Assembly: GCF_020010905.1 (NCBI RefSeq)
Contig: NZ_JAGJBY010000002.1
Location: forward strand, 2,418,001 to 2,482,000
Direction of reading: 5' to 3'
Source: Streptomyces acidiscabies
GTDB taxonomy: Bacteria; Actinomycetota; Actinomycetes; Streptomycetales; Streptomycetaceae
Length of the DNA: 64,000 nucleotides
A model generated the notes under the pieces. That model had not been told where the DNA came from. It ran no database searches and saw only the letters and a list, made by a program, of their open reading frames with translations. The position numbers and the translations under genes are program-made. Shown here in pieces: positions 18,681 to 26,866 of the stretch (its first letter is position 1; every line of letters begins with the position of its first letter).

Positions 18681-19541
18681 TCACTTCTCCCCGCGCAGGA
18701 TCGTGTTGCCGTCGAAGGCCTCGGCACCCAGTTCGGCGGTCGACTCCTCGTCGAGCTGGAGTCGGCCGCTCTGCCCGTAGAACGCGACCGGGTTGTCCCA
18801 GAAGAGCCCCTGGACGGTCTTCTCCTCGAAGCCGGCCGCGCGCAGCGCCTCCCAGGTACGGACGGTGGCGAGCGGATCGCTGATCCCCCAGTCGGCGGCG
18901 GAGTTGACCAGCATGCGTCCGGTGCCGTACTCCTCGGCTATGAGGGCCATCCGGACGGGGTCCATCTTGGTGTTGGGGTAGATCGTGAAGCCCGTCCAGC
19001 AGCCGCTGGCGCGGACCTCGGCGACGGTGAGTTCGTTGAGGTGGTCGACCACGACCATGCCGGGGTCGATGCCGGACTCCGAGACGAGGTCCAGGATGCG
19101 CTTGGTGCCGCCGGTCTTGTCCCGGTGCGGGGTGTGGATCACCACGGGCAGCCCGTGCTCCTCGGCCAGCCGCAGCTGACGGGCCATGACCTGTTCCTCG
19201 GCGGAGGTCCCGGCGTCCAGGCCGACCTCGCCGACCGCGACCACCCGGTCCTTCTCCAGATAGCGCGGCAGGGCGTCGAGGACGGAGGCGCAGCGGCTGT
19301 CGTTGGCCTCCTTCGGGTTGACGGCGAGCGCGCAGAAGTGCGCGATGCCGAACTGGGCCGCCCGGTAGGGCTCCCAGCCCAGCAGGCTGTCGAAATAGTC
19401 CAGGAAGGTGTCCGGGCTGGTCCGGGGCTGCCCGAGCCAGAACGCGGGCTCCACGAGGGCGCGCACTCCCGCGTCGGCCATCGCCCGGTAGTCGTCGGTG
19501 GTGCGGGAGGTCATGTGGATGTGCGAGTCGAAGACGCGCAT
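18681..19541 (-). CDS. eboB: EboB-like TatD-family metal-dependent hydrolase
   Basis: 286 residues. Amidohydrolase-fold TatD family: the first metal motif is DSHIHM at residues 5-10, then VGEVGLD, VVIHTPHRDK with a metal histidine, VVVDHLNE, and the late aspartate in NSAADWGISDP. TatD proteins hydrolyse phosphoester or related bonds; the ebo member has no proven substrate. Located between eboA (15 nt upstream) and eboE (3 nt downstream), in one operon. Confidence 0.85.
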   Translation of the reverse strand: MRVFDSHIHMTSRTTDDYRAMADAGVRALVEPAFWLGQPRTSPDTFLDYFDSLLGWEPYRAAQFGIAHFCALAVNPKEANDSRCASVLDALPRYLEKDRVVAVGEVGLDAGTSAEEQVMARQLRLAEEHGLPVVIHTPHRDKTGGTKRILDLVSESGIDPGMVVVDHLNELTVAEVRASGCWTGFTIYPNTKMDPVRMALIAEEYGTGRMLVNSAADWGISDPLATVRTWEALRAAGFEEKTVQGLFWDNPVAFYGQSGRLQLDEESTAELGAEAFDGNTILRGEK

Positions 19542-19556
19542 GCGCTCTCCTCGGGG

Positions 19557-20309
19557 TCACTTCGGGCGGGGGGCGTCGGCGGGGAAGCCGGCCAGGGCGA
19601 GCCGTTCGGCCACGCAGCGCGCGGCCCTCGCCCGGAAGGGCAGGTCGGAGCCCATCTCGGCGGTGAGATCGGCCTCGGCGAGCCGGCCGGGCCGGGTCGC
19701 GATGACGTCGATGATCTGCCCGTCGACGTCACGTCCGGCCAGGATCCGCTCCCGGACGAAGTCGATCAGCAGGTCGACCAGCTCGTCGTCGGTGCGGTCG
19801 AGCACCTCGGGTATCGAGGCGAACGGCACGGACAGGAAAGCGCACTTGAGGACGGCCTGGCGCAGTGCCGCCGGCCGCAGGTGGCGGGCCGCGTACGGGC
19901 CCAGCGCCGCCTGGATCACGGTGGCGTCGTTGCTGCGTACCGCGTCCTCCACCAGCCACAGCCCCTCGGGCCCCTCGGTGAGCAGGTCCAGCGCCTTGAG
20001 CGCGGCGCGCCGCTCGCCCCGGTCCCCGTGGTGGTAGACGTCCTCGGCCAGGGCGATCCGCAGCGGCGGGGTGACGGCGTACAGCAGCAGGGCGCGGACC
20101 GCCTCGTCGATGCGCCAGCCGATCCGGGTGGGGTTGAGATCGAGCGGGCCCCGGCCGCAGCGCCTGGCCGCACCCGCGTATCTGACCGGGCAGGCGGCGG
20201 GGTCCTCGGCGATCCGCTCCAGCGACTGGACGAACCAGTCCCAGGCGGGGGCGGGCAGCTTCGCCTCCACCAGTTCGCGCAGGTGCGTGACGGCCTTCGG
20301 CTCAGCCAT
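19557..20309 (-). CDS. eboA: EboA-domain protein
   Basis: 250 residues, predicted soluble and mainly helical. Opens with THLRELVEAKLPAPAWDWFVQSLERI, then WRIDEAVRALLLYA and EDVYHHGDRGERRAALKALDLL, recognisable features of the EboA domain, whose biochemical activity is unknown. Repeated helical blocks hint at a scaffold. It overlaps the sugar isomerase gene by 8 nt. Its presence is the best marker that the operon belongs to the ebo family. Confidence 0.8.
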   Translation of the reverse strand: MAEPKAVTHLRELVEAKLPAPAWDWFVQSLERIAEDPAACPVRYAGAARRCGRGPLDLNPTRIGWRIDEAVRALLLYAVTPPLRIALAEDVYHHGDRGERRAALKALDLLTEGPEGLWLVEDAVRSNDATVIQAALGPYAARHLRPAALRQAVLKCAFLSVPFASIPEVLDRTDDELVDLLIDFVRERILAGRDVDGQIIDVIATRPGRLAEADLTAEMGSDLPFRARAARCVAERLALAGFPADAPRPK

Positions 20310-21174
20310 GGCTGACCGCCGGGACCTGACCGCCGTCGCGGGCGGCTGCGCGCAGGAACTCCAGGGAGCGGCGGGCCGTCTCCGGGGCCGCGTGACTGTG
20401 GCGCGGCAGCTCGACGGCGACGATCCCCCGGTAGCCGCAGGCGGCGAGCGCGGCGAGCACGGGCGGGAAGTCGATGGTCCCGGCGCCGAACTCCAGGTGC
20501 TCGTGCACGTCCCGGACCATGTCGTCGATCTGCACGTTCACCAGGTACGGGGCCGCCCAGCGCACGCAGTCGGGCACCGACATCGGCTCCACGCACTCGC
20601 AGTGCCCGATGTCCAGGGTGAGCCCCAGCACCTCGGGCTCCCCCAGCTCGGCCCGCAGCCGCGCGTAGCCCGCCAGGTCGTGGACCAGCATGCCGGGTTC
20701 GGGTTCGAAGCCGAGCCGCACACCGCGCGCCTCGGCGTACGGCAGGAGCTGGGCGACACCGGCGGTCAACTGCCGCCACGCGGCTGCCGGTTCGCCGCTG
20801 CGGTCGGTGCCGCTCCAGAAGGAGACGGCCTCGGCGCCCAGGTCGGCGGCGATGTCGACGGCACGTTTCAGCAGCCGTACGCGCGGCTCGTTGTCGGGCG
20901 AGACGAGCGAGGGCCAGTGCTTGTGCCGGATGTCCAGCAGATAGCGGGCGCCGGTCTCCACGACCACGGCCAGGCCCAGCTCCTCGACCCGTCGGCCCAC
21001 CTCGCGCACCTGACGTGCGGCGTCGGGGGCGAAGGGGTCCAGGTGGTGGTTGTCGAGGGTGAGGGCGATGCTCCGGTAGCCCAGTTCGGAGACGATCGTG
21101 AGAGCGTCGTCGAGCCGGTGGTTGGCGAAGCCGTTGGTGTTGTAACCCCAGCGCGGCGCGGCGGGCCCGGTCAT
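20302..21174 (-). CDS. Sugar phosphate isomerase/epimerase-like TIM barrel
   Basis: 290 residues. AP-endonuclease-2/xylose-isomerase TIM barrel with strands RLGFEPEPGMLVHD, LGLTLDIGHCECVE, VNVQIDDMVRD and IVAVELPRHSH, giving the expected Glu/Asp/His metal site. ATG at 21174 sits in a 4-nt overlap with the UbiA gene stop; more upstream codons are in another gene's territory. Sequence resembles the EboE neighbour in fold but is clearly a separate gene. A role in modifying a cyclitol or sugar head group is inferred from the operon. Confidence 0.82.
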   Translation of the reverse strand: MTGPAAPRWGYNTNGFANHRLDDALTIVSELGYRSIALTLDNHHLDPFAPDAARQVREVGRRVEELGLAVVVETGARYLLDIRHKHWPSLVSPDNEPRVRLLKRAVDIAADLGAEAVSFWSGTDRSGEPAAAWRQLTAGVAQLLPYAEARGVRLGFEPEPGMLVHDLAGYARLRAELGEPEVLGLTLDIGHCECVEPMSVPDCVRWAAPYLVNVQIDDMVRDVHEHLEFGAGTIDFPPVLAALAACGYRGIVAVELPRHSHAAPETARRSLEFLRAAARDGGQVPAVSHG

Positions 21175-22067
21175 GTCGTGGCCACCTTCCGGCCCAGCGC
21201 CCGCCCGATCGGCAGGGCGGCGAGCACCGACAGCGCGGCTCCGGGCCGCCCGGACCGGGCGGTGAGCGCGGCCTGGAGCGGGATGATGCTCATGATGCCG
21301 GAGCCGACGGCCTGCTGGAGCCGGGCAGCGGTCGGCTGGACCACGGCCTGGAGCTGCGCCGGGCCGAACATGGCCGCGTAGACGGCGGAGAGCGCCGTGG
21401 CGGCGGCCCGGTCGCGCAGCCTCGGGGAGGTGCCCCCGGCGCTCGGTGCCACCGCGCAGACCGCTCCGGTGGCGGCGAGGGTGAGCGCGGGCAGTACGGC
21501 CGTCGCCCCCTCCACCTCCTTGCGGCTGAGGGCCATGAGGGTCGCCGTGTGCGCGGCGGTGACGGCCGCCGGCCGGAGGGCGGCGCGCCAGCCGTCCGCG
21601 CCCGCGCCGTGCAGGACGTTCATGCCGCGGGCGAAGGCCATGGACGCGCCGGCGCCGGGGGTGCCCTTGAGCCACAGGTCGTACGCCCAGATCCCGGCCG
21701 TGAGCGGCAGCGTCACGGCGAGGGCGCGGCGCCCCCCGGCGAGTGCGGCGACGGCCAGGCCGGTCGCGGTCAGTCCGGTCGCGATGCCGAGGGCCGTGTC
21801 CGGGGTGACCCGTCCCGAGGGGATGGGCCGGTCGGGACGTTCCTTGGCGTCGATGTCCCGGTCCGCGTAGTCGTTGAGCGCCATACCGGCCCAGTAGAGG
21901 CAGACGGAGGAGGCGATGAGCGCCGGGGTACGCCGGTCCAGCGGCCGGCCGGCCGCCGCCGCGCCGGCCAGGATGTCGCCGGGGATGCTCAACGCCGCCG
22001 GGGCGCGCACCAGTTGGACGACGCTGCGCAGATCGGGCCGCCGCAGGTCGGGGGTGCCGAGGCTCAT
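21171..22067 (-). CDS. eboC: EboC-like UbiA-family prenyltransferase
   Basis: 298 residues, integral membrane, about eight predicted helices. UbiA enzymes join a prenyl diphosphate to an acceptor. The first aspartate-rich motif is NDYADRDIDAKERPDRPIPS (about residues 64-83); the second is weak, as is common in ebo-type members. Preceded and followed by 4-nt overlaps, so translationally coupled. With a prenyl diphosphate synthase and a sugar-phosphate cyclase in the same operon, the likely reaction is prenylation of a cyclitol or its phosphate. That is inference. Confidence 0.85.
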   Translation of the reverse strand: MSLGTPDLRRPDLRSVVQLVRAPAALSIPGDILAGAAAAGRPLDRRTPALIASSVCLYWAGMALNDYADRDIDAKERPDRPIPSGRVTPDTALGIATGLTATGLAVAALAGGRRALAVTLPLTAGIWAYDLWLKGTPGAGASMAFARGMNVLHGAGADGWRAALRPAAVTAAHTATLMALSRKEVEGATAVLPALTLAATGAVCAVAPSAGGTSPRLRDRAAATALSAVYAAMFGPAQLQAVVQPTAARLQQAVGSGIMSIIPLQAALTARSGRPGAALSVLAALPIGRALGRKVATT

Positions 22068-23233
22068 GAGGTCGCCTCCAGCGCGTTCGCCCAGGCCAGC
22101 AGCTGCTCGTACTGCACGACCAGCCGGGGGTCGGAGTCCCCGATGGGGTCCTTGAAGAAGAAGGCCAGCTCGGACTGCGGCCCCGAGGCGCCGCTCTCCA
22201 GCGCCCTGCCCATCAGCCGGGCCAGGTCCAGGATCAGCGGCGCGGCGAGCGCGGAGTCGCAGCCCTGCCAGGTGAACTGCATCTTCATCTGGACGCCGAG
22301 GAAGCCCTCGAAGGAGATGTGGTTCCAGGCGGTCTTCCAGTCGCCCATCTCGGCGACGTTGTCGATGTGCACGGTGCCCTCGGGGTCGTAGCCGAGCAGC
22401 CGGCTGAGCCCGCGCTGCTTGGAGACGATCTTGCTCGTGCAGGCGTCGCTGTCGGCGAGGGTGGCGCCGTCGCCGCCGCCGAGGATGTTGGCGCCGTACC
22501 AGGAGCGCACCCGCAGACCGCGGTGGGCGAACATCGGGGCCAGCGCCGTCTTGGCCAGGGTCTCGCCGGTCTTGCCGTCGCTGCCGGCGTACGGCAGGCC
22601 CTCGCGCCGGGCCAGTTCGTCCAGCGCGGGCACGCGCACCCCGAGCGAGGGGGTGAAGTCGACGAAGGCGCACCCCGCCTTGAACGCGGCGTAGGCGCTG
22701 AGCGCGCTCGGCGGCAGCACGCCCGGGCGCTCGGCCATGGCCGCCTCCAGCAGGTCGAGCCGGGTGTACGCCTCGTCGTGGGCCGGGTGGGCCTCGGTCG
22801 ACGCGATGTTGATCACCACGGTCCGCGCCACGCCGGTGCGCTGCGCGAACCGCAGCAGCGCGGCGATCATCGCCTCCGCCTGCTCGGCCTGCGGCGCCTG
22901 CGGGTCGCCCGCCTCGGTCAGGACGATCTCCCGGTCGGCGCAGTCGAGTTGCTCGGTCACCGAGCCGACGAGGTGCGCCGGGACGACACCGCCCACGGCC
23001 AGTTGCTCCGCGCGCTTGCGCAGCGGGGTGGTGACGACGTCCCAGCCGCCGAACACCAGATCGCGGATGGGGACGAGGCCGGCGGCGTCCATGCCGGCCA
23101 GTTCCGTCACGCAACCGCTGCTCGGGGCGAGTCCCGCTTCGACCGCGGCGGCTCCGGTCACCACGGTGGTGGCGACCGAACCCCGTGCGCCGTTCAGCCA
23201 GACGCCCAGTAACCCCGTATCCCGAAGTGCCAT
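22064..23233 (-). CDS. myo-Inositol-phosphate synthase-like sugar phosphate cyclase
   Basis: 389 residues. NAD-dependent cyclase family that turns glucose 6-phosphate into inositol 3-phosphate. N-terminal LLGVWLNGARGSVATTVVTG nucleotide fold, GSDGKTGETLAKTALAPMF catalytic loop, NILGGGDGATL, and SFEGFLGVQMKMQFTWQG match the family. First gene of the leftward operon; codon 8 is TTA, a possible bldA switch at the very start. A strong promoter and an operator palindrome lie just upstream. It takes the place that a dehydroquinate-synthase-like cyclase (EboD) holds in some ebo loci. Confidence 0.88.
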   Translation of the reverse strand: MALRDTGLLGVWLNGARGSVATTVVTGAAAVEAGLAPSSGCVTELAGMDAAGLVPIRDLVFGGWDVVTTPLRKRAEQLAVGGVVPAHLVGSVTEQLDCADREIVLTEAGDPQAPQAEQAEAMIAALLRFAQRTGVARTVVINIASTEAHPAHDEAYTRLDLLEAAMAERPGVLPPSALSAYAAFKAGCAFVDFTPSLGVRVPALDELARREGLPYAGSDGKTGETLAKTALAPMFAHRGLRVRSWYGANILGGGDGATLADSDACTSKIVSKQRGLSRLLGYDPEGTVHIDNVAEMGDWKTAWNHISFEGFLGVQMKMQFTWQGCDSALAAPLILDLARLMGRALESGASGPQSELAFFFKDPIGDSDPRLVVQYEQLLAWANALEATS

Positions 23234-23254
23234 GGTCAGTTCTCCCCTGTCTAA

Positions 23255-23271
23255 TGACCGACGGTCAGTCA
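23255..23271. promoter_or_regulatory. TetR-type operator upstream of cyclase/ebo operon
   Basis: Core TGACC-GAC-GGTCA (23255-23267) extended by GTCA to 23271. It shares the pattern TGACY-nnC-rGTCr with three other sites in this locus. It lies between the -10 box and the start codon of the leftward operon, where repressor would block transcription. Confidence 0.75.
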
Positions 23272-23279
23272 GTCGGGAA

Positions 23280-23307
23280 TGTATAGGCGGAAATCAAGCA
23301 CAGTCAA
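23280..23307 (-). promoter_or_regulatory. Promoter of leftward cyclase/ebo operon
   Basis: On the minus strand, -35 TTGACT (complement of 23302-23307), a 16-nt spacer, and -10 TATACA (complement of 23280-23285). This is close to the vegetative sigma consensus. The operator at 23255-23271 falls over the expected transcription start. Confidence 0.7.
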
Positions 23308-23411
23308 GGGGTCGGGATCCACCCTCCCCACACGTCAACCCCCAGTAACAAGAGCCTCTTTGCGGCTCACCCGGCCGATCCCGGCGCACCCGCCTCAACC
23401 CGCTCTCGCCA

Positions 23412-23441
23412 TTGACCCGTCGGGTCCTGCGGTGCTGTTAT
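23412..23441 (+). promoter_or_regulatory. Promoter of dxs
   Basis: -35 TTGACC at 23412-23417, 18-nt spacer, -10 TGTTAT at 23436-23441. The -10 overlaps the palindromic operator that follows, so repression by steric block is expected. Confidence 0.65.
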
Positions 23442-23456
23442 GACTGGCAGTCATAA
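23438..23456. promoter_or_regulatory. TetR-type operator upstream of dxs
   Basis: Nineteen-base near-perfect palindrome TTATGACTGGCAGTCATAA with core TGACT-GGC-AGTCA. Same core spacing as the sites at 23255, 26205 and 26745. Lies 36 nt before the dxs GTG and over its -10 box. Confidence 0.8.
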
Positions 23457-23491
23457 GTGGCCGCGTACCACATCGATCGGGGGAGATCATC

Positions 23492-25465
23492 GTGATCGCA
23501 CGCCAGGAGGCAGTGTCGAGCAACAGGGGAGCACTGGACCGGGGCTTACCCGACGAACTGGGCAGTCCCGCCGGCATCAAGGCCCTGCGTCCCGAGCAGC
23601 TCGCCGAGGTCAGCGACCGGATCCGCGAGTTCCTGATCGAGGCCGTGTCCCGGACCGGCGGCCACCTCGGGTCCAACCTCGGCGCCGTCGAGCTGACGCT
23701 CGCTCTGCACCGCGTCTTCGACTCACCGCGCGACGTGATGCTCTGGGACACCGGGCACCAGGCATACGTGCACAAGCTCGTGACCGGCCGGATCATGGAC
23801 TTCCGTACCCTGCGCCAGGCCGGCGGGCTCTCCGGCTACCCCAGTCGCGCGGAGTCCGAGCACGACTGGATCGAGAACAGCCACGCCTCGACATCCTTGT
23901 CCTACGCGCACGGCCTCAGCGAGGGGTTCGCCGCGCGCGGCGAGGACCGGCGGGTGATCGCGGTGATCGGCGACGGCTCGCTGACCGGCGGCATGGCCTA
24001 CGAGGGCCTCAACAACCTCGGCCGCAGCGGACGCCATGTGCTGATCGTGCTCAACGACAACGGCCGTTCGTACGCGCCGACCGCATCGCGCCTGCCCGGA
24101 CAACTGCGCCGCGACCCCGCCCTGAAGCTGTGGGAGGAGAGCCAGCGGCGCAGGCTGGAGCGGGCGTTGGACGCCGCCGCGGACATCAGTCGGCAGGCCG
24201 CCAAGGACCTGTGGGCCATCCACCGCGCGCTCGGCGACCGGCCGCGCCCCGAGGCGTTCTTCGACGCCCTGGGCATCCACTACACGGGGCCGGTCGACGG
24301 GCACGACACCCCGGCCGTCGAGGCGGCGCTGCGTTCGGCGGACGCGGTGCCCGGACCGGTGGTCGTCCACGTGGTGACCCAGAAGGGGAAGGGGTACTCC
24401 TTCGCGGAGGACGATCTGGAGAAGTGCCTGCACGACGTGCCGGTCTTCGACACGGCGACCGGTCCGGTGGCCCCGGTGCCCGGACCGTCCGGCCTGACCC
24501 GGGCCTTCAGCGACACCCTCATGGAGTGCGCCGCTGCGGACGAGCGCGTCCACGCGATCACCGCGGCGATGCCGGGGCCGACCGGTCTGCTCCCCTTCCA
24601 CCAGCGCCATCCCGAACGCTTCCACGACGTCGGCATCGCGGAGCAGCACGCGGTGACCCTGGCCGCGGGCCTGGCGATGGCGGGGCGCCGGCCCGTGGTG
24701 GCCGTCTACTCGACGTTCCTCGCCCGGGCCTTCGACCAGGTCAACCTGGACGTGGGGCTGCACGGTCTGCCCGTGGTCTTCGCCCTGGACCGGGCCGGCA
24801 TCACGGGCGACGACGGGCCGAGCCACCACGGCGTACTGGACCTGGCGCTGTGCCTGCGCGTCCCGGGCATGACCGTGCTGGCCCCGTCCTCGGCGGACGA
24901 GCTGAAGGTGATGCTGCGGCACGCCCTGACCCTGCCGGGACCGGTGGCGATCCGCTGGCCGAAGGGCAGCCCGGAGCAGGCCGACGCGCAGACGGGGGAG
25001 GGGCTGCGCGGCCGGCGGCTGCGCTCGGCGGGGGAGCGCCCGGAGATTTGCCTGCTGGCCGTGGGTCGGATGGTGGCCCCCGCCATGTGCGCCGCCGTCG
25101 AACTCACCGCCGGGGGACGGGGCGTGACCGTCTGGGACGTACGGTGCGCGAAGCCGCTGGACGGGCGGATGCTGGCGGACGCGGCACGGCACCACACCGT
25201 CCTCACCGTGGAGGACGGCTACCGCGAGGGCGGCGTCGGCGCGGCCGTCGCCGCCGAGCTCGGCCGGACGGCGCAGGAGCGGGGGGTACGGCCGCCCGTC
25301 ACCACGGTCCTCGGCGTCCCCGACATGTACGTCCCGCAGGCGAAACCCGACGCCATCCTGTCCCGCCTCGGCCTCGACGCCGCCGGCATCGCCGCCTCGG
25401 CCCGGGACACCTGGCGGCGCAACCGCCCGGGCCCCGCCCGCCCGTTCGACGCGGGCCGGCGATAG
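23492..25465 (+). CDS. dxs: 1-Deoxy-D-xylulose-5-phosphate synthase
   Basis: 657 residues. First enzyme of the MEP isoprenoid pathway: thiamine-diphosphate-dependent condensation of pyruvate and glyceraldehyde 3-phosphate. Visible motifs: GGHLGSNLGAVELTLALH, WDTGHQAYVHKL, the ThDP pyrophosphate segment GDGSLTGGMAYEGLNNLG with LNDNGRS, and AEQHAVTLAAGLA with the catalytic glutamate, then DRAGITGDDGPSHHG. GTG start follows GGGGGAG. Codon 19 is TTA. Likely a cluster copy that boosts precursor supply, since Streptomyces normally has another dxs elsewhere (not visible here). Confidence 0.95.
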   Translation: MIARQEAVSSNRGALDRGLPDELGSPAGIKALRPEQLAEVSDRIREFLIEAVSRTGGHLGSNLGAVELTLALHRVFDSPRDVMLWDTGHQAYVHKLVTGRIMDFRTLRQAGGLSGYPSRAESEHDWIENSHASTSLSYAHGLSEGFAARGEDRRVIAVIGDGSLTGGMAYEGLNNLGRSGRHVLIVLNDNGRSYAPTASRLPGQLRRDPALKLWEESQRRRLERALDAAADISRQAAKDLWAIHRALGDRPRPEAFFDALGIHYTGPVDGHDTPAVEAALRSADAVPGPVVVHVVTQKGKGYSFAEDDLEKCLHDVPVFDTATGPVAPVPGPSGLTRAFSDTLMECAAADERVHAITAAMPGPTGLLPFHQRHPERFHDVGIAEQHAVTLAAGLAMAGRRPVVAVYSTFLARAFDQVNLDVGLHGLPVVFALDRAGITGDDGPSHHGVLDLALCLRVPGMTVLAPSSADELKVMLRHALTLPGPVAIRWPKGSPEQADAQTGEGLRGRRLRSAGERPEICLLAVGRMVAPAMCAAVELTAGGRGVTVWDVRCAKPLDGRMLADAARHHTVLTVEDGYREGGVGAAVAAELGRTAQERGVRPPVTTVLGVPDMYVPQAKPDAILSRLGLDAAGIAASARDTWRRNRPGPARPFDAGRR

Positions 25466-25507
25466 GTATTGCCCGAGGGACCGAGCCGACCGGGACCCCG
25501 CGCCCGC

Positions 25508-26143
25508 CTACTCCTGTCTGCCGAGTTGCAGTCGGATGATGCGGCGCACGGCGCTCAGCAACTGCTTGTGGTTGGCGTCGCCCGAGGTCAGGGCCTCGAC
25601 GAAGACGCCGTACACGCCGTGCAGCAGGAAGGACACGACGATCTCGGGGTCGCGGACCTCCAGATCGCCCGAGCGTATGCCCTCGCGCACATGGCGCAGC
25701 AGATCGTCGCGGACCAGCGAGATCTCGTTGTGGTCCTCCAGCCCGGCCTCCCGGAAGAGGATGCCCAGCAGCAGTCTGTCGGCCGCCGTCGCGTCGAACA
25801 GCGCCTCGATGAACCGCTCCACCCGGGTGAGCGTGGAGACCTGACGGCCGTACAGCGCGGCGCTGTTGCACGAGACGAGGGCCCGCTCCACCCAGCGGGT
25901 GCGCAGCGCGGCGAGGATCTGCGTCTTCGACTCGAAGTACAGGTACATCGTGCCCTTGCCGATACCGGCCGTCCGGGCGATCTGGTCCATGGTCGTGGCC
26001 GGCAGCCCCCGTTCCAGGAGGACTTCCACCGCGGCGTCCAGGATCTGTTCCGAGCGGACATGCGGAGCGGCCCGACGGGCACGGGTGCGGCGGGTGGTGG
26101 CTTCCTCGGCCTTGAGGGGTGCCTCGGGCTTGGTGTTCGACAC
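25508..26143 (-). CDS. TetR-family regulator, probable repressor of the isoprenoid locus
   Basis: 211 residues. Helix-turn-helix region ILDAAVEVLLERGLPATTMDQIARTAGIGKGTMYLYFESKTQIL near residues 30-75, followed by an all-helical ligand domain. It is central to the locus: the ebo operon and dxs lie to the left, ferredoxin and ispG/ispH to the right. A 21-nt palindrome lies 62 nt upstream of its ATG, and related palindromes sit before the other operons. It is therefore the best candidate for the factor that binds all four. Ligand unknown, perhaps an isoprenoid intermediate. Confidence 0.9.
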   Translation of the reverse strand: MSNTKPEAPLKAEEATTRRTRARRAAPHVRSEQILDAAVEVLLERGLPATTMDQIARTAGIGKGTMYLYFESKTQILAALRTRWVERALVSCNSAALYGRQVSTLTRVERFIEALFDATAADRLLLGILFREAGLEDHNEISLVRDDLLRHVREGIRSGDLEVRDPEIVVSFLLHGVYGVFVEALTSGDANHKQLLSAVRRIIRLQLGRQE

Positions 26144-26190
26144 GGTTACCTCGATCCGGGGAGGACGACGATCCTACTGGGCGGCTGGTG

Positions 26191-26225
26191 CCTATAGCAC
26201 ACCTTGACTGACTAACAGTCAGTCA
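26191..26225. promoter_or_regulatory. TetR-type operator between tetR and ferredoxin genes
   Basis: Palindrome 26205-26225 with arms TGACTGACTA and CAGTCAGTCA around one base, nine of ten pairs matching; inner core TGACT-AAC-AGTCA at 26209-26221. A minus-strand -10-like TATAGG is at 26191-26196 and a plus-strand -35-like TTGACT at 26204-26209, so both directions would be controlled. Confidence 0.8.
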
Positions 26226-26322
26226 TCTAGCCTCATCTGACCGTAGCGTGACTCGGGTTCAACGTCACCTTCATGACCCGAATTTCGGCATGTCACACCA
26301 AGAAGCGGAGGGCAATCGCCTT

Positions 26323-26649
26323 ATGTCGCGACCCCGCTCCACCCCGTCCGAGTGCACCTCCAAATCCCCCGCCGGTACCGCGATCCCCTTGATCGACCGG
26401 AACCGGTGCGAGGGCAAGGAGGACTGCATGGTGGTCTGCCCGTACGACGTCTTCGAGATCCGCAGACTCACCGAGGAGGAGCGCGAGGGCATGTCCCTCC
26501 TCGGAACTCTGAAGTCGTGGGCGCACGGATACCGGCAGGCGGTGGTCGTACGGCCGGCGGACTGCCACGCCTGCGGGCTGTGCGTCAAGGCGTGCCCGGA
26601 GAACGCGATCAAGCTCCAGCGCAGCGACCGCCCGGCCGAGGCCGGCTGA
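26323..26649 (+). CDS. Ferredoxin-family 4Fe-4S protein
   Basis: 108 residues. Cysteine motifs CEGKEDCMVVCPYDVF and CHACGLCVKACPENAI support two iron-sulfur clusters; the first motif has only three close cysteines, as in related single-gene ferredoxins. ATG at 26323 was chosen because GGAGGG lies upstream; an ATG at 26290 is possible. It lies in the isoprenoid locus next to ispG and ispH, both of which need low-potential electrons, so it may serve as their donor. A terminator follows directly. Confidence 0.88.
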   Translation: MSRPRSTPSECTSKSPAGTAIPLIDRNRCEGKEDCMVVCPYDVFEIRRLTEEEREGMSLLGTLKSWAHGYRQAVVVRPADCHACGLCVKACPENAIKLQRSDRPAEAG

Positions 26650-26673
26650 CCCCTCAGGGGGAGAACGACCCAC

Positions 26674-26705
26674 AAGGGGCCGTCGGGACACCCGGCGGCC
26701 CCTTT
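26674..26705 (+). terminator. Terminator after ferredoxin gene
   Basis: Arms AAGGGGCCGTCGGG (26674-26687) and CCCGGCGGCCCCTT (26691-26704), 13 of 14 pairs, three-base loop, followed by a short T run. It separates the ferredoxin transcript from the tautomerase-ispG-ispH operon. Confidence 0.8.
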
Positions 26706-26744
26706 CGCATGCCTCGGCCCTTACCGGGGCCGCTCGGACTCTGT

Positions 26745-26765
26745 ACTGACCGACGGTCGGTCAGT
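26745..26765. promoter_or_regulatory. TetR-type operator upstream of tautomerase-ispG-ispH operon
   Basis: Perfect palindrome with ten-base arms ACTGACCGAC and GTCGGTCAGT around a central G. Core TGACC-GAC-GGTCG matches the other three operators in register. A -10-like TAGCAT follows at 26766-26771. Confidence 0.8.
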
Positions 26766-26866
26766 TAGCATCGGGGGAGCCGCCCGTTGGTGCCGTGCGA
26801 TACCGCCCGGGCCGGTCGAGGACGTCGTATCCGCTCCATTCCCATCGATCATGGAGTTCTGAAGCG

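Noticed and set aside
17205..20315. Long plus-strand open frame opposite the ebo genes
   Set aside because: Antisense shadow; no family motif, and eboE, eboB and eboA lie on the other strand with proper starts.
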